From the NCBI GenBank assembly GCA_964429805.1, contig CAYSDH010000001.1, positions 85,254-149,253 on the forward strand: a DNA stretch of 64,000 nt, given 5' to 3'. The DNA comes from CAYSDH01 sp964429805. GTDB taxonomy: Bacteria > Bacteroidota > Bacteroidia > Flavobacteriales_D > JABDKJ01. Below the pieces are notes generated by a model. That model saw nothing but the letters and a program-made list of their open reading frames with translations, was not told the DNA's origin and ran no database searches. Shown piece by piece: positions 45,330 through 54,854 of the stretch; the stretch's first letter is position 1, and each line of letters starts with the position of its first letter. A program made the translations under genes and the position numbers.

Positions 45330-46085
45330 ATGTCAGAAATTACAGCCATCATCACCACCTTCAATGAAGAGGAGCATATTAGCGAAGCGCTGCGCTCGGT
45401 GGCGTGGTGTGACGAAGTAATAGTGGTTGATTCATTTAGCTCGGACAAGACTGTAGAACTTGCCAAAGCCGAGGGGGCGCAGGTATTGCGGCATGAGTAC
45501 GAGAGTCCTGCCAAGCAAAAAAACTGGATTATTCCGCAGGCAAAGCATGAACGCATCGTGCTGCTTGATGCTGATGAGCGATGCACGCCTGAATTACAAA
45601 ATGAAATACAAGGGCTATTGAAGTCTGATCAACTACTTGATGCCTACTGGATAAAACGAAAGAATCACTTTTTGGGCCAAGAGGTAAAGTATAGTGGCTG
45701 GCAAGATGATAAGGTGATTCGGTTTTTTCACCGCGACCGCTGTCGGTATACTGAGACGCTGGTGCATGAGGAAATAGCCTGTGATGGAAAGATTGGCCTC
45801 TTAAAGAACAAGTTGACTCACTTCACTTATTCAAGCATGGGTCAATACATGAAAAAATTTGACCGCTACACCAGCAACTCAGCAAAAGACAGAGCGCCCA
45901 ACACTGGCCGTGTGACGCTGTATCATTTGTGGATTAAACCTGCTTTCAGGTTTTTTAGGCATTACATACTCAAGCTGGGTATCCTGGATGGTAAAGTGGG
46001 TTGGACTATTGCTACACTGTCTGCAAAATCTGTAGCTGATCGCTATAAGAAAATTGCCCTCATCAAATCTGGCGAGACGATATGA
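45330..46085 (+). CDS. Family 2 glycosyltransferase (WaaE/KdtX-like)
   Basis: A 251-residue cytoplasmic-face glycosyltransferase. The family 2 start is EITAIITTFNEEEHISEALRS, followed by EVIVVDSFSSDKTVELA and the nucleotide-metal motif LDADER. The segment SPAKQKNW and the GWQDDKVIRFFH region match the WaaE/KdtX-like group that adds a sugar to lipopolysaccharide core. I chose the ATG at 45330. A TTG at 45318 is also in frame and would add four residues. The stop overlaps the next glycosyltransferase (ATGA, 46082-46085). Function in lipopolysaccharide or another surface glycan is likely, but the sugar is unknown. Confidence 0.92.
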   Translation: MSEITAIITTFNEEEHISEALRSVAWCDEVIVVDSFSSDKTVELAKAEGAQVLRHEYESPAKQKNWIIPQAKHERIVLLDADERCTPELQNEIQGLLKSDQLLDAYWIKRKNHFLGQEVKYSGWQDDKVIRFFHRDRCRYTETLVHEEIACDGKIGLLKNKLTHFTYSSMGQYMKKFDRYTSNSAKDRAPNTGRVTLYHLWIKPAFRFFRHYILKLGILDGKVGWTIATLSAKSVADRYKKIALIKSGETI

Positions 46086-47167
46086 AAGTGCTCCATTTGA
46101 GTAGTGAAACCACTTGGCGAGGAGGCGAACAGCAGATTGCCTATTTGATTAAAGAGTCGCTGATGGCTGGAGTAGATATCCATGTGCTGGCGCGTGCAGA
46201 AAGTCCTTTTGTAGAATGGTGCCAGTCTGAGAAAGTGGCCCATGACACCAGCTCTTATGGACTGTTTTCTTTTCAAGATCTGGTGCGCACGGTGGCTGAT
46301 TTTAAACCTGACCTCATCCACATTCACTCGTCTAAGAGTCATGGTTTGGTAGCTAGAGCGAGTATCGCTACTGGACTAGATGTGCCGTTGATAGTTAGTC
46401 GTAGAGTGGACTTTCCATTAAAGAAGAATCCCTTTTCAAGATTTAAGTACGGACTGAGTAGTATCAAGAAGTTTATCTGCGTGTCAGAAGCCATTGAGGC
46501 CATGGTGAGAGAGGGTGTATCGCGCCCAGAATTGGCATGCACGGTTAGGAGCGGCATAGACCTCAGCCGATTTACTGCTGCCGTTAATCCTAACGAATTG
46601 CGTGAGCGCTATGATATTTCCGCTGATGAGAAAATCATAGCCAACGTGTCGGCCATTGCTCCACACAAAGATTATTTCACCTTCATAGATACCTGTTTGC
46701 GCCTCAAAGAAATGGGCCTAAAGGCAAGGTACCTCATCATTGGTGATGGTCCAGAAAGGGTAGCCATCAAGCAATATCGCGATGAAAAAGGCCTGAGAAA
46801 TGATGTCATCATGACGGGATTTATAGATGATATACCGCAGGTATTGCCGAGCATCGATGTCTTTCTGATTAGCTCAAAAACCGAAGGCTTGGGCACGACT
46901 ATACTTGACGCATTTGCCTGTGAAGTGCCTGTGGTTGCTACTGCGGCAGGAGGCATCCCAGAGTCTGTTATTCACGAACGTACAGGCCTACTTTGCCCTG
47001 TGGGCGACTCCGCTTCGCTAGCCAAAGCTGTGATGAGAATATGTGACAATGATGCGCTAGGGGCTCAACTGGCTCAAGGTGCAAAGACACACGTGTTATC
47101 ATGCAGTAAAGAAGAAATGGCTGCCAAGACTTTGGCGATTTACAACGAAGTGCTCGGCCTAAAATAG
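46082..47167 (+). CDS. GT4-family glycosyltransferase
   Basis: A 361-residue GT-B-fold glycosyltransferase. The donor-side helix has the GT4 motif SSKTEGLGTTILDAFACEVPVVATAAGGIPESV with the E-x7-E-like spacing. The acceptor side opens with ETTWRGGEQQIAYLI, which contains the GG loop of the family. It also has NVSAIAPHKDYFTF and YLIIGDGPER, typical of the nucleotide-binding half. The product acts in surface polysaccharide or lipopolysaccharide synthesis, as its neighbours suggest. It is translationally coupled to the GT2 gene (four-base overlap). Its 3' end overlaps the convergent O-antigen ligase-like gene by 28 bases. Confidence 0.93.
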   Translation: MKVLHLSSETTWRGGEQQIAYLIKESLMAGVDIHVLARAESPFVEWCQSEKVAHDTSSYGLFSFQDLVRTVADFKPDLIHIHSSKSHGLVARASIATGLDVPLIVSRRVDFPLKKNPFSRFKYGLSSIKKFICVSEAIEAMVREGVSRPELACTVRSGIDLSRFTAAVNPNELRERYDISADEKIIANVSAIAPHKDYFTFIDTCLRLKEMGLKARYLIIGDGPERVAIKQYRDEKGLRNDVIMTGFIDDIPQVLPSIDVFLISSKTEGLGTTILDAFACEVPVVATAAGGIPESVIHERTGLLCPVGDSASLAKAVMRICDNDALGAQLAQGAKTHVLSCSKEEMAAKTLAIYNEVLGLK

Positions 47168-48708
47168 TCTTTGCAGAGTAACAGCACTCCTGAGTAGAAC
47201 ATGTAAAAACTGAGGCCTTGCTGGGTTTCGAGCGTGTCTTCTGTCAAAAAACTCAATCCTATTACAACGATGAAAATCAGGTAGGTGTCATCCGCTCTTA
47301 CTTGTGGGTAGGTCAGTGGCAGAAACATGCAATAGATAAACACGATGAATCCGAGTATACCAAAGGTCAATAGCATGGTCAGGTACTGGTTATGTGCCCT
47401 CGCCCTATTCTCAACCTTCAGTTTTGTCAAGTTTTTGATGTACTCCAGCTCAAAAGCTTTTGGCACATCACCGGTGCCCACACCATAAATCGGGTTGTTC
47501 TTAACGATTCCCCATCCGGCTCGCCAATATTCAAATCGCTGAGCCAATGAGTTACCTGATGGGTCCCCACCGTTAGCGTATCCGCTTAATTCAAAAAGTA
47601 GCATCTGAAGGCGTTTGTCAAAGCCTGTTTTTTCCATCTCTGGTGGACAAGATTTCCCTTGTTCTATGTACCTGATCTCCTGATCACTTAAGGCGGCTAC
47701 ACCACTGGCATCCTTTCTCAGTTTCTTGGCATTCAGATAGCGCACGAGATTGCCTTCAACGTACTGTCCTTCTTCTTTCAAGTTAATACTAGACCTAGTC
47801 CCCCAGGCATCTCTCAGCTCTGCGGGGGCGTAATATTTCCAGATGTAGTCTCCATGTTCTACATGCTTATTCTGCCTAAGATCTGCATAGCTATTGCCCA
47901 AAGCGGTCTGCGCATCAAGGTTGTCCCAGTCTACTGGGGCCACATTATAATAGTCTGCGTATGCTCGCCCCAGGTAGAGTCCTGCGGCTGCCACTGTGAG
48001 CAGCAATGCCCCCGCTTTGAGATACTTGTATTGACCTTCTATTATTGATTTAAACAAGTACACACACACGCACAGCAAGAGAATACCGAGACCTGTAGCA
48101 GCTTGTATCTGAATCATGTAGTATATAAACCATAGTGACAAAGCAATCATCAAGATGTAGAGCGCTGTGCTGCGGCCTTTGACTAGATAGAGTGACATAA
48201 AAATGGCCATCACCATCATGAGCGACAGTCTGATATGAGAGCAAAACAAGATGAAGTCGCGCGCAGAGTCGCCCGGCAGTGACTGACTCACAAATGTGCC
48301 ATAACTGATCAGCGTACTAATTAACACAGCCGCTATGTGGAGGAGGATAATGAGGTCGCGCTCCTTTTTAGACACGCGCTCCATGGCCGAGAAAATGAAC
48401 GGCAGAAAAAGTAGGGGCAGCTTAATTCTCAGATCCTTGAGCGCATAGGCCATGTCACTAGAGTAGATCAGACCAAGCAAGTGAATGAGGTAAATCACTG
48501 TGATGGCCACAGCAAATCTGTTATTCTTGAATCTAGTCCATTTTGCAGCCCAATCATTTCTGTAAAGGCTGTCAAACAAGAATGCCCCAAGAATTACAAA
48601 AAGGGAAATGCTAATTATGGCCCTGCCCAGCGGCAGACCTGCACCAAGACCAATAAGCCCAAGCACGTAGAGGTATCGCTCTTCGAGTATGGTCCTGAAA
48701 AAGGACAA
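47140..48708 (-). CDS. O-antigen ligase-like membrane protein
   Basis: A 522-residue polytopic membrane protein with about ten to twelve hydrophobic segments. A large extracytoplasmic loop at about residues 260-415 contains YWRAGWGIVKNNPIYGVGTGDVPKAFE. The pattern of the WaaL/Wzy O-antigen ligase family is a long periplasmic loop with a G-x-x-x-x-NP-x-x-GVG element followed by an RAHNQYL motif, and both are present here. The family joins glycans to lipid A-core or polymerises repeat units. The substrate is not known. It follows the S41 peptidase gene by seven bases on the same strand and converges with the glycosyltransferase genes. Confidence 0.82.
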   Translation of the reverse strand: MSFFRTILEERYLYVLGLIGLGAGLPLGRAIISISLFVILGAFLFDSLYRNDWAAKWTRFKNNRFAVAITVIYLIHLLGLIYSSDMAYALKDLRIKLPLLFLPFIFSAMERVSKKERDLIILLHIAAVLISTLISYGTFVSQSLPGDSARDFILFCSHIRLSLMMVMAIFMSLYLVKGRSTALYILMIALSLWFIYYMIQIQAATGLGILLLCVCVYLFKSIIEGQYKYLKAGALLLTVAAAGLYLGRAYADYYNVAPVDWDNLDAQTALGNSYADLRQNKHVEHGDYIWKYYAPAELRDAWGTRSSINLKEEGQYVEGNLVRYLNAKKLRKDASGVAALSDQEIRYIEQGKSCPPEMEKTGFDKRLQMLLFELSGYANGGDPSGNSLAQRFEYWRAGWGIVKNNPIYGVGTGDVPKAFELEYIKNLTKLKVENRARAHNQYLTMLLTFGILGFIVFIYCMFLPLTYPQVRADDTYLIFIVVIGLSFLTEDTLETQQGLSFYMFYSGVLLLCKDYFRPSTSL

Positions 48709-48715
48709 GTACTGC

Positions 48716-50377
48716 TTAGAGGTTACCGCTTAGTATTCTTCTTTGAGTATCTGGACTCAGGCACTCCAGTGCCTTGTCGATGTAGGGATCATCATTGAGC
48801 CCGTGCTCTACACGCCCGTTTTGATAATGATATCGCGAGATAATTTCACTCTCCAGAATATGTCTCACCTGATCCTCATAGCGCATGACGTCATCATTGA
48901 GGTTAGGCTTTAGTCTGCTTGTCAAAGTGTTTAGGTCACTCTCAGAGTCTCCGTAGTACTTTTCTTTTTTGGCGATGTCGATGAGTTCTTCAAGTGCATC
49001 TTGAGTCTCCGTGCTATACTCTACTCCTTTGTCAGACAACCACGAGACAAATTCTTTAAACTCAGCATCAGTGAGTTTGAAGTCCATGGCGTCACTCACT
49101 TGCTCATTTTTAGCGGCATACTGCGTAGCATATTTGAAGAACAAATTTTTTCTGAATAGACCTCCAACAACTTTACCCATGTCGTCTCTTTCTACTTCTA
49201 CGTCAGGTGTAATTCCTCTACCATCAAACACAGTTCGTCCATTCTCAGTTCTAAATGACTTGACCAATGAGTCAGGCACTTCTTCGACCTTCCCTTGGTT
49301 TTTAGCAAAGTAGTCGAGTTTCTGAATGCAGCGCCCACTTGGTGTGTAGTACTTGGCAATGGTAATCTTCAGCTTAGACCCATAAGCGATGTCTTTAGTC
49401 TGCTGCACGAGCCCTTTTCCAAAACTGGTTTCTCCAACAACGACCGCTCGGTCAAGATCTTGAAGTGTTCCAGAGACAATCTCACTCGCAGAGGCTGACC
49501 CTCCATCTACTAAAACGACCACAGGTATGTCGGCCGAGAGAGGCTCATTGAGCGCAAGGTGCGTTCTGTCCCACTCTGATAGTTTTCCCTTGGTGCTTAC
49601 TATCTCTGTACCCTTTGGCACAAATACGTTGACAATGTTTACTGCCTCTCGCAGCAGTCCACCGCCATTGCCTCTCAGGTCAAATATCAACTGACTCATG
49701 CCCTGACTTTCCAGCTCTTTGTAGGCTGCTTTGACTTCTTTACTCGCTGTTTGTGTAAAGCCTGTCAACTTGATATACCCCGTTTGTTCGTTGACCATAC
49801 CATGATACGGCACGTCTGGTATTTTAATTTCTTCTCTGACTACGTCAAAGGTCATTTTGCCTTGACCCTCGCGCTCTACCTCCACTTTTACTTCTGTACC
49901 TGGCGAGCCTTTGAGCACTTCTGAAATCTCACTTTGGTTTTTGTCTGCAATAGGCTTTCCGTCAATGGTCACGATTTTATCTCCTGCTTTCAGCCCCACC
50001 TTTTCTGCCGGAAACCCTTGATATGGTTCAGAAACATACACTTGCCCGTCTATGGTGCGAATCATCGAGCCGATGCCTCCATACTGACCTGTGGTCATAA
50101 AGCGGTAGTCTTCCATCTTTGATTCTGGAATGTACGTGGTGTATGGATCCAGCGACCCAAGCATGGCGTCTATCCCTGTCTTCATGAGCTGACCGGGCTG
50201 CGTGTCATCTGCATAGTAGAGATTGATATGCTTATAGAGGTCAGAAAATATCTCTAGGTTTTTTGAAATCTCAAAGAAGTCATCAGCTACTTTGGCGGCT
50301 GGTGAGATAACGGCCACAAAGGCGGCTAAGATGAAAAGGCGTATACCGCTCTTTTTAGTGAGCTTCACTTTACTCAT
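48716..50377 (-). CDS. S41 family C-terminal processing peptidase
   Basis: A 553-residue serine protease with an N-terminal membrane anchor or signal (ILAAFVAVISPAAKVADD). A PDZ domain is at about residues 85-170 (GGIGSMIRTIDGQVYVSEPYQGFPAEKVGLKAGDKIVTIDGKP). The S41 core follows. The catalytic Ser lies in GGSASASEIVSGTLQ and the Lys in GETSFGKGLVQQ. The region before it has DLRGNGGGLLREAVN, the typical oxyanion segment. A helical C-terminal domain of about 150 residues closes the protein. CtpA-like enzymes cleave C-termini of envelope proteins. It sits between rnpA (13-base gap) and the ligase-like gene (seven-base gap) in one minus-strand cluster. Confidence 0.95.
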   Translation of the reverse strand: MSKVKLTKKSGIRLFILAAFVAVISPAAKVADDFFEISKNLEIFSDLYKHINLYYADDTQPGQLMKTGIDAMLGSLDPYTTYIPESKMEDYRFMTTGQYGGIGSMIRTIDGQVYVSEPYQGFPAEKVGLKAGDKIVTIDGKPIADKNQSEISEVLKGSPGTEVKVEVEREGQGKMTFDVVREEIKIPDVPYHGMVNEQTGYIKLTGFTQTASKEVKAAYKELESQGMSQLIFDLRGNGGGLLREAVNIVNVFVPKGTEIVSTKGKLSEWDRTHLALNEPLSADIPVVVLVDGGSASASEIVSGTLQDLDRAVVVGETSFGKGLVQQTKDIAYGSKLKITIAKYYTPSGRCIQKLDYFAKNQGKVEEVPDSLVKSFRTENGRTVFDGRGITPDVEVERDDMGKVVGGLFRKNLFFKYATQYAAKNEQVSDAMDFKLTDAEFKEFVSWLSDKGVEYSTETQDALEELIDIAKKEKYYGDSESDLNTLTSRLKPNLNDDVMRYEDQVRHILESEIISRYHYQNGRVEHGLNDDPYIDKALECLSPDTQRRILSGNL

Positions 50378-50390
50378 GTTTCGTGGGGGA

Positions 50391-50762
50391 TTAACGTGTG
50401 TTTTGCAAACGATTTAAAAGTAGAATTATTTTGTCCTGAGCCTTCTTCAAGTCTAGAGTATCTGCCGACATATAAATGATCATAACCGAGAGTTTCTCCT
50501 TCTTCTCAATCAGCTCTTGTTCCAGCTCTGTGATGTGCAATCTCCATGCCTCTCTGATTAGTCTCTTTATCCTATTTCTATTGACTGCAGAAGAGACTAG
50601 TCTTTTTGGTACTGTGACACCAAGTTCAAATCCGGGTGCTTCTTGCTGACTGTCAAGCGTATAGATTGCCTTTAAGGGGTAGGCTTTGGCGCGTTTACCA
50701 GACTCCATGAGACTCTTAATCTTGGTTCGACTTTTGAGTCGTTTATTTAGTGGGATGGACAT
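50391..50762 (-). CDS. rnpA: Ribonuclease P protein component
   Basis: The protein subunit of RNase P, which trims the 5' end of tRNAs. The family core is NKRLKSRTKIKSLMESGKRAKAYPL, then LGVTVPKRLVSSAVNRNRIKRLIREAWR, the signature RNA-binding helix. I chose the ATG at 50762 (123 residues). This fits family length and places the conserved start a few residues in. A longer frame from ATG 50825 (144 residues) is possible but adds 21 unconserved residues. In many bacteria rnpA lies beside rpmH. Here rpmH is absent, and rnpA is paired with the S41 protease, an arrangement I associate with Bacteroidota. Confidence 0.95.
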   Translation of the reverse strand: MSIPLNKRLKSRTKIKSLMESGKRAKAYPLKAIYTLDSQQEAPGFELGVTVPKRLVSSAVNRNRIKRLIREAWRLHITELEQELIEKKEKLSVMIIYMSADTLDLKKAQDKIILLLNRLQNTR

Positions 50763-50835
50763 GTGACTATTGGTAACCTGGTAAAATCCTACCTTAGAAA
50801 TTCGAAAATACTTCATTTCAGACATCCCTATTTAG

Positions 50836-52092
50836 ATGAGAATACTTCTGCTCCTTGCTCTTTTGTTAATATCCCACAGCTCTTTTGCTCAGCAGAACTG
50901 CCCTAGCCGGTCTGAATGGTATAAAGACTACAAGCGATTTATGCCACTCAGCCCGCAAGAAAATCTGACGGTGAGAGTTAACATCATTGTGCCTCAACGG
51001 GCAGATGGTACAGGCAACTTTCAGGAGAATGATAAGGAGATAGACTTCGTATGGAAAAAGATGTTTGAGCAAGTGAACAAACTCTGGTCTAACATTAAGA
51101 ATCCAGGTGTGGAGTCTTGTTATGCCGGAGACTTATTCATACCAGACACCTACATCAGGTTTGTGCATAATGCCACTATCTACTATCAAGATGACCGCTT
51201 TTGGGATGCCGACAATGGCTCTGGTTGCCCTAGAGAATCAAACTGGTGGCTCAACGAGATTGAGGAAGAGATTAAGAAAGACCCGCGATACGAGAATGCT
51301 ATTAACGTCTATTTGCCCACATCAGCAGAAGAGTATGAAAAACTGATAAGCCGAAGTTCTGAGACTGAGCCTAAGAGCACTCCGCCCTGCTCAGAGATGC
51401 CTACTCAAAAGAACTTAGACCGCTCATCGCGCATTAATCTGGCCGGGACTTACAATAAGTTTTGGTGGATGAAAAACGTGGTGGTCAGTAGTCCAGACTA
51501 CAACAAGAACTCTTATGACTGGGACCCGACAATCAGGCAATGGTTTTACAGCACAGCAGGACATACGCTTGCTCATGAGCTTGGACACTCACTTGGGCTG
51601 GGGCATGGCAACGAACATCATAAAAGAAACAAGTGCGAATTTAGTTTGATGCACCAAGGCCACAACAAGCCACATAATTATCTGCCTCCGACTGAGATTG
51701 GTAAAATACACCGCGCCATCAGGCTCACCAACGTGAGAAATTTTTTGCAGGAGGATGTCTATTCTACTGCGCCTTTGGTCATCTCAGAAGATGCCGTGAT
51801 TGACATCAGCCATAAATCATATGAAGACATCATTGTAGAGGCTGGAGTCACGCTGAGAGTAACGTGTGAATTAATCATGCCTGACCAAGGGAAGGTGATT
51901 GTAAAAAAGGGCGGCACGCTAATCTTAGACGGTGGTATAATCCGCGGACGCACGGCTGACAGAGAATGGACGGGCTTAGACATTGCTCCACGTAGAGGTT
52001 GCTTCTTGAAAAAGAAGTCTAAACGTGTAGGTGGCACATTTTTGATAGAAAATGGCGGTCAGGTACTTGGTTGTCAAGTACCACAAAGCTGA
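50836..52092 (+). CDS. Secreted metzincin-type zinc protease
   Basis: A 418-residue exported zinc metalloprotease. The signal peptide is at residues 1-19 (SHSSFAQQN). The metzincin zinc motif HELGHSLGLGH is at about residues 247-257, with three His ligands and the catalytic Glu. A Met-turn-like SLMHQG follows about 20 residues later. After residue 310 a C-terminal domain of about 100 residues resembles a parallel beta-helix start (VVISEDAVIDISHKSYEDIIVEAGVTLRVTCELIMPDQGKVIVKKGGTLIL). There is no recognisable T9SS sorting domain, so the final location is uncertain. Convergent with hemD (four-base gap). Confidence 0.85.
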   Translation: MRILLLLALLLISHSSFAQQNCPSRSEWYKDYKRFMPLSPQENLTVRVNIIVPQRADGTGNFQENDKEIDFVWKKMFEQVNKLWSNIKNPGVESCYAGDLFIPDTYIRFVHNATIYYQDDRFWDADNGSGCPRESNWWLNEIEEEIKKDPRYENAINVYLPTSAEEYEKLISRSSETEPKSTPPCSEMPTQKNLDRSSRINLAGTYNKFWWMKNVVVSSPDYNKNSYDWDPTIRQWFYSTAGHTLAHELGHSLGLGHGNEHHKRNKCEFSLMHQGHNKPHNYLPPTEIGKIHRAIRLTNVRNFLQEDVYSTAPLVISEDAVIDISHKSYEDIIVEAGVTLRVTCELIMPDQGKVIVKKGGTLILDGGIIRGRTADREWTGLDIAPRRGCFLKKKSKRVGGTFLIENGGQVLGCQVPQS

Positions 52093-52096
52093 GCGA

Positions 52097-52867
52097 TTAG
52101 CGCTTGTTTACCTTTTTGATGTACTCTTCAATGGCCTTGGTCATAGAAGGACTCTCTGCTGTAGGTGCAGGCACGTCTAGTCTAAGGTCATGATCATCCA
52201 AGGCTTTTGCCGTTGTAGGGCCAAATGCTGCTATACGCGTACCATTTTGCTCAAACTCAGGGAAGTTCTTGTACAACGAAGAAATACCAGATGGGCTAAA
52301 GAACACAAGCATGTCATACTTGATGTCAGCCAAGTCACTTAAGTCACTCGCTACTGTCTTGTAGAATATACCAATGCTAAATCTCAGACCGATGTTAGTC
52401 AGGTGATCTGGCATAGACTGCTTATAGATATCTGAGCATGGCAACAAGAACATCTCTTGTTTGTGCTTTTTCAGAATATCAAGCATATCGATAAATCGTT
52501 GCTTACCGTAGAAAATTTTTCTCTTTCTGTACACTACATAATTCTGCATGTAATAGGCCACTGCCTCAGAAATACAGAAGTACTTCATGGACTCGGGAAT
52601 GTTTACACGCGTCTCTTCGCACAGTCTAAAGAAATGATCGACAGCATGGCGACTAGTAAATATGATAGCCGTATGCTCCAAAATATGGACTTTCTGCAGT
52701 CTTAATTCAGACGCAGTGAGGCCTTCCACATGTATGAAAGGACGAAAGTCGATTTTGACTTTATATTTTTTTGCGAGATCGTGATATGGTGATTTGTCAG
52801 CCGGAGGTGCCGGTTGAGAAACCAAGATTGTCTTCACTTTCGTGTCTACCATGTTTACTGTTGTCAT
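52097..52867 (-). CDS. hemD: Uroporphyrinogen-III synthase
   Basis: A 256-residue cytoplasmic enzyme of tetrapyrrole synthesis, which closes hydroxymethylbilane to uroporphyrinogen III. The family is poorly conserved. Recognition rests on the overall two-lobe HemD pattern: TILVSQPAPP at the start, IIFTSRHAVDHFFRLC in lobe 1, FFSPSGISSLYKNFPEF and RIAAFGPTTAKALDDHDLRLDV near the end. The last of these is the conserved product-binding segment. It lies 11 bases after the DUF4271 gene on the same strand, a pairing typical of Bacteroidota. The start could be M1 or M6 (MVDTKVKTILV). Confidence 0.93.
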   Translation of the reverse strand: MTTVNMVDTKVKTILVSQPAPPADKSPYHDLAKKYKVKIDFRPFIHVEGLTASELRLQKVHILEHTAIIFTSRHAVDHFFRLCEETRVNIPESMKYFCISEAVAYYMQNYVVYRKRKIFYGKQRFIDMLDILKKHKQEMFLLPCSDIYKQSMPDHLTNIGLRFSIGIFYKTVASDLSDLADIKYDMLVFFSPSGISSLYKNFPEFEQNGTRIAAFGPTTAKALDDHDLRLDVPAPTAESPSMTKAIEEYIKKVNKR

Positions 52868-52878
52868 GTAAGATACAA

Positions 52879-53514
52879 TTACTCACTTAAGGCCTTGACC
52901 ATCAAGAGAATTGGCAAAATTTCGAGTGCGCAAAGGTAGCAAATAAAATAAAACCAATTGACTTGATGCTCTAAAGCTATGCGCACCCCTCTGTATAATC
53001 TGTACAGCACAAGTCCGAGCACCACAAGCAGCATCAGCCAGACAAATGGCACAAACAAGGTCTTAGATACGAATCCTAGAATGAGTGCCAAGGGCAAAAG
53101 CAAGACCACAGAAGACTTGTTGATGAGCGCAATGGTGTAGGTATACTCTCTGATGCCATATCCATTCCAGAGTAGAAATCGGCTGGCCATGTGAACCGCC
53201 CAGTGCATGAGTGAGAAGAGCACCACCCCGGCAAGGATTAAGATAAACGGGGCAAAATCAGTGGTTGACCAAAAGCCAAGGAAATAGGCACCAATGAAAT
53301 AAAAATGAAAGGACACCGATACTGAAAACAGGAAAAGGAGCAAGACAGAAGCCCTGTTAGAAAAGACGTGCTCTTCACGCATCATCTGTTTTGTCATGCG
53401 CTCGTTAAAGGTCGCCTCGATGAGCTTTAAGAGTCGAGATGGATAGACATAACGCACCCAAGCCAATAAGGCAAAACAGACGAATAGCGTGATCACTATC
53501 CATGGTCTTCCCAT
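52879..53514 (-). CDS. DUF4271 membrane protein
   Basis: A 211-residue integral membrane protein with about six hydrophobic helices and a basic N-terminal loop (SRLLKLIEATFNERMTKQMMREE). That loop matches DUF4271, a Bacteroidota-specific family of unknown function which usually lies directly upstream of hemD, as here. No catalytic motif is visible. I infer only that it works in the inner membrane. Its start is 120 bases from the divergent acyl-CoA dehydrogenase gene. Confidence 0.85.
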   Translation of the reverse strand: MGRPWIVITLFVCFALLAWVRYVYPSRLLKLIEATFNERMTKQMMREEHVFSNRASVLLLFLFSVSVSFHFYFIGAYFLGFWSTTDFAPFILILAGVVLFSLMHWAVHMASRFLLWNGYGIREYTYTIALINKSSVVLLLPLALILGFVSKTLFVPFVWLMLLVVLGLVLYRLYRGVRIALEHQVNWFYFICYLCALEILPILLMVKALSE

Positions 53515-53634
53515 TATTTCTACTCCTGACTCGATTTTATCTCAATTTTAAAGAGCTAAGGTAGGCAGCGCAGTTAATACACCCGTGTTCTCCTAGTAGG
53601 TTATTCTTAATTTCGCCCACAGATTTTTGAGATT

Positions 53635-54813
53635 ATGAGGACAGATCAGTACCAAGGACACGATTATTACCAGATGGACGAGCTTTTGAGCGATGAGCAC
53701 AAGTTGGTCAGAGACTCGGCACGCGCATGGGTTAAAAAGGAAATGTCTCCTATTATAGAAGAGTATTTCGAAAAGGGAGAATTCCCGCGACAGGTGATTC
53801 CTGGGCTAGCCGCTATTGGTGGCTTTGGGCCTTACATACCTGTAGAGTATGGAGGAGCAGGACTAGACCAGATTTCTTATGGCCTAATCATGCAAGAACT
53901 TGAGCGATGTGACAGTGGACTGCGGTCTACATCATCTGTGCAGAGTTCACTGGTGATGTACCCCATCTGGAAATATGGCAACGAGGAACAGCGCAAAAAG
54001 TATCTTCCAAAACTTGCCACTGGAGAGTGGATTGGCTCATTTGGACTGACTGAGCCAGATCATGGGTCAAACCCAAGTGGCATGGTCACGAACTATAAAG
54101 ACATGGGTGACCATTACCTCTTGAACGGGGCGAAAATGTGGATCTCTAATTCTCCATTTTGTGACGTAGCGGTGGTTTGGGCCAAGAATGAAGAGGGTCG
54201 TATTCACGGATTAGTCGTGGAGCGCGGCATGGAAGGATTTACTACGCCAGAGACTCACGGAAAATGGTCTCTAAGAGCATCAAACACAGGAGAATTAGTG
54301 TTCTCTGATGTCAAGGTGCCAAAGGAAAACTTATTGCCAAACAAATCTGGACTTGGTGCGCCACTAGGTTGCTTAGATTCTGCACGCTATGGCATCGCAT
54401 GGGGAGCCATCGGTGCGGCACTGGACTGTTATGACTCTGCCTTAAGATACTCTAAGGAGCGTATTCAGTTTGGAAAGCCAATCGCTGCATTTCAGTTACA
54501 GCAGAAAAAACTAGCCGAGATGATCACCGAAATCACCAAGGCTCAATTACTCACCTTGCGACTAGGCCAACTAAGAGAGGAAGGCAGAGCAACTTCAGCT
54601 CAGATCTCTATGGCCAAGCGTAACAATGTAGACATGGCGCTCAGCATTGCTCGTGAAGCAAGACAAATTCACGGTGCTATGGGTATCACCAATGAGTACT
54701 CGATTATGCGCCACATGATGAACCTAGAGAGTGTGATTACTTATGAAGGCACGCATGACATCCACCTACTGATTACTGGTTTGGATATTACTGGTGAGAA
54801 TGCGTTTAAATGA
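53635..54813 (+). CDS. Acyl-CoA dehydrogenase, glutaryl-CoA dehydrogenase-like
   Basis: A 392-residue FAD-dependent acyl-CoA dehydrogenase. FAD- and substrate-binding segments are present (IGSFGLTEPDHGSNPSGM, GAKMWISNSPFCDVAVVWA, RYGIAWGAIGAA, RIQFGKPIAAFQLQQ). The catalytic base Glu371 lies in ITYEGTHDIH, the form and position seen in glutaryl-CoA dehydrogenases, whose product is crotonyl-CoA. The exact substrate is inferred from this motif and should not be taken as proven. It would act in lysine or tryptophan breakdown. The gene is alone, with a structured repeat-like element directly after it. Confidence 0.92.
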   Translation: MRTDQYQGHDYYQMDELLSDEHKLVRDSARAWVKKEMSPIIEEYFEKGEFPRQVIPGLAAIGGFGPYIPVEYGGAGLDQISYGLIMQELERCDSGLRSTSSVQSSLVMYPIWKYGNEEQRKKYLPKLATGEWIGSFGLTEPDHGSNPSGMVTNYKDMGDHYLLNGAKMWISNSPFCDVAVVWAKNEEGRIHGLVVERGMEGFTTPETHGKWSLRASNTGELVFSDVKVPKENLLPNKSGLGAPLGCLDSARYGIAWGAIGAALDCYDSALRYSKERIQFGKPIAAFQLQQKKLAEMITEITKAQLLTLRLGQLREEGRATSAQISMAKRNNVDMALSIAREARQIHGAMGITNEYSIMRHMMNLESVITYEGTHDIHLLITGLDITGENAFK

Positions 54814-54854
54814 TTTTTTAGTAGAGGGGCGAGATTGATGGGTGGTTGTATGGT

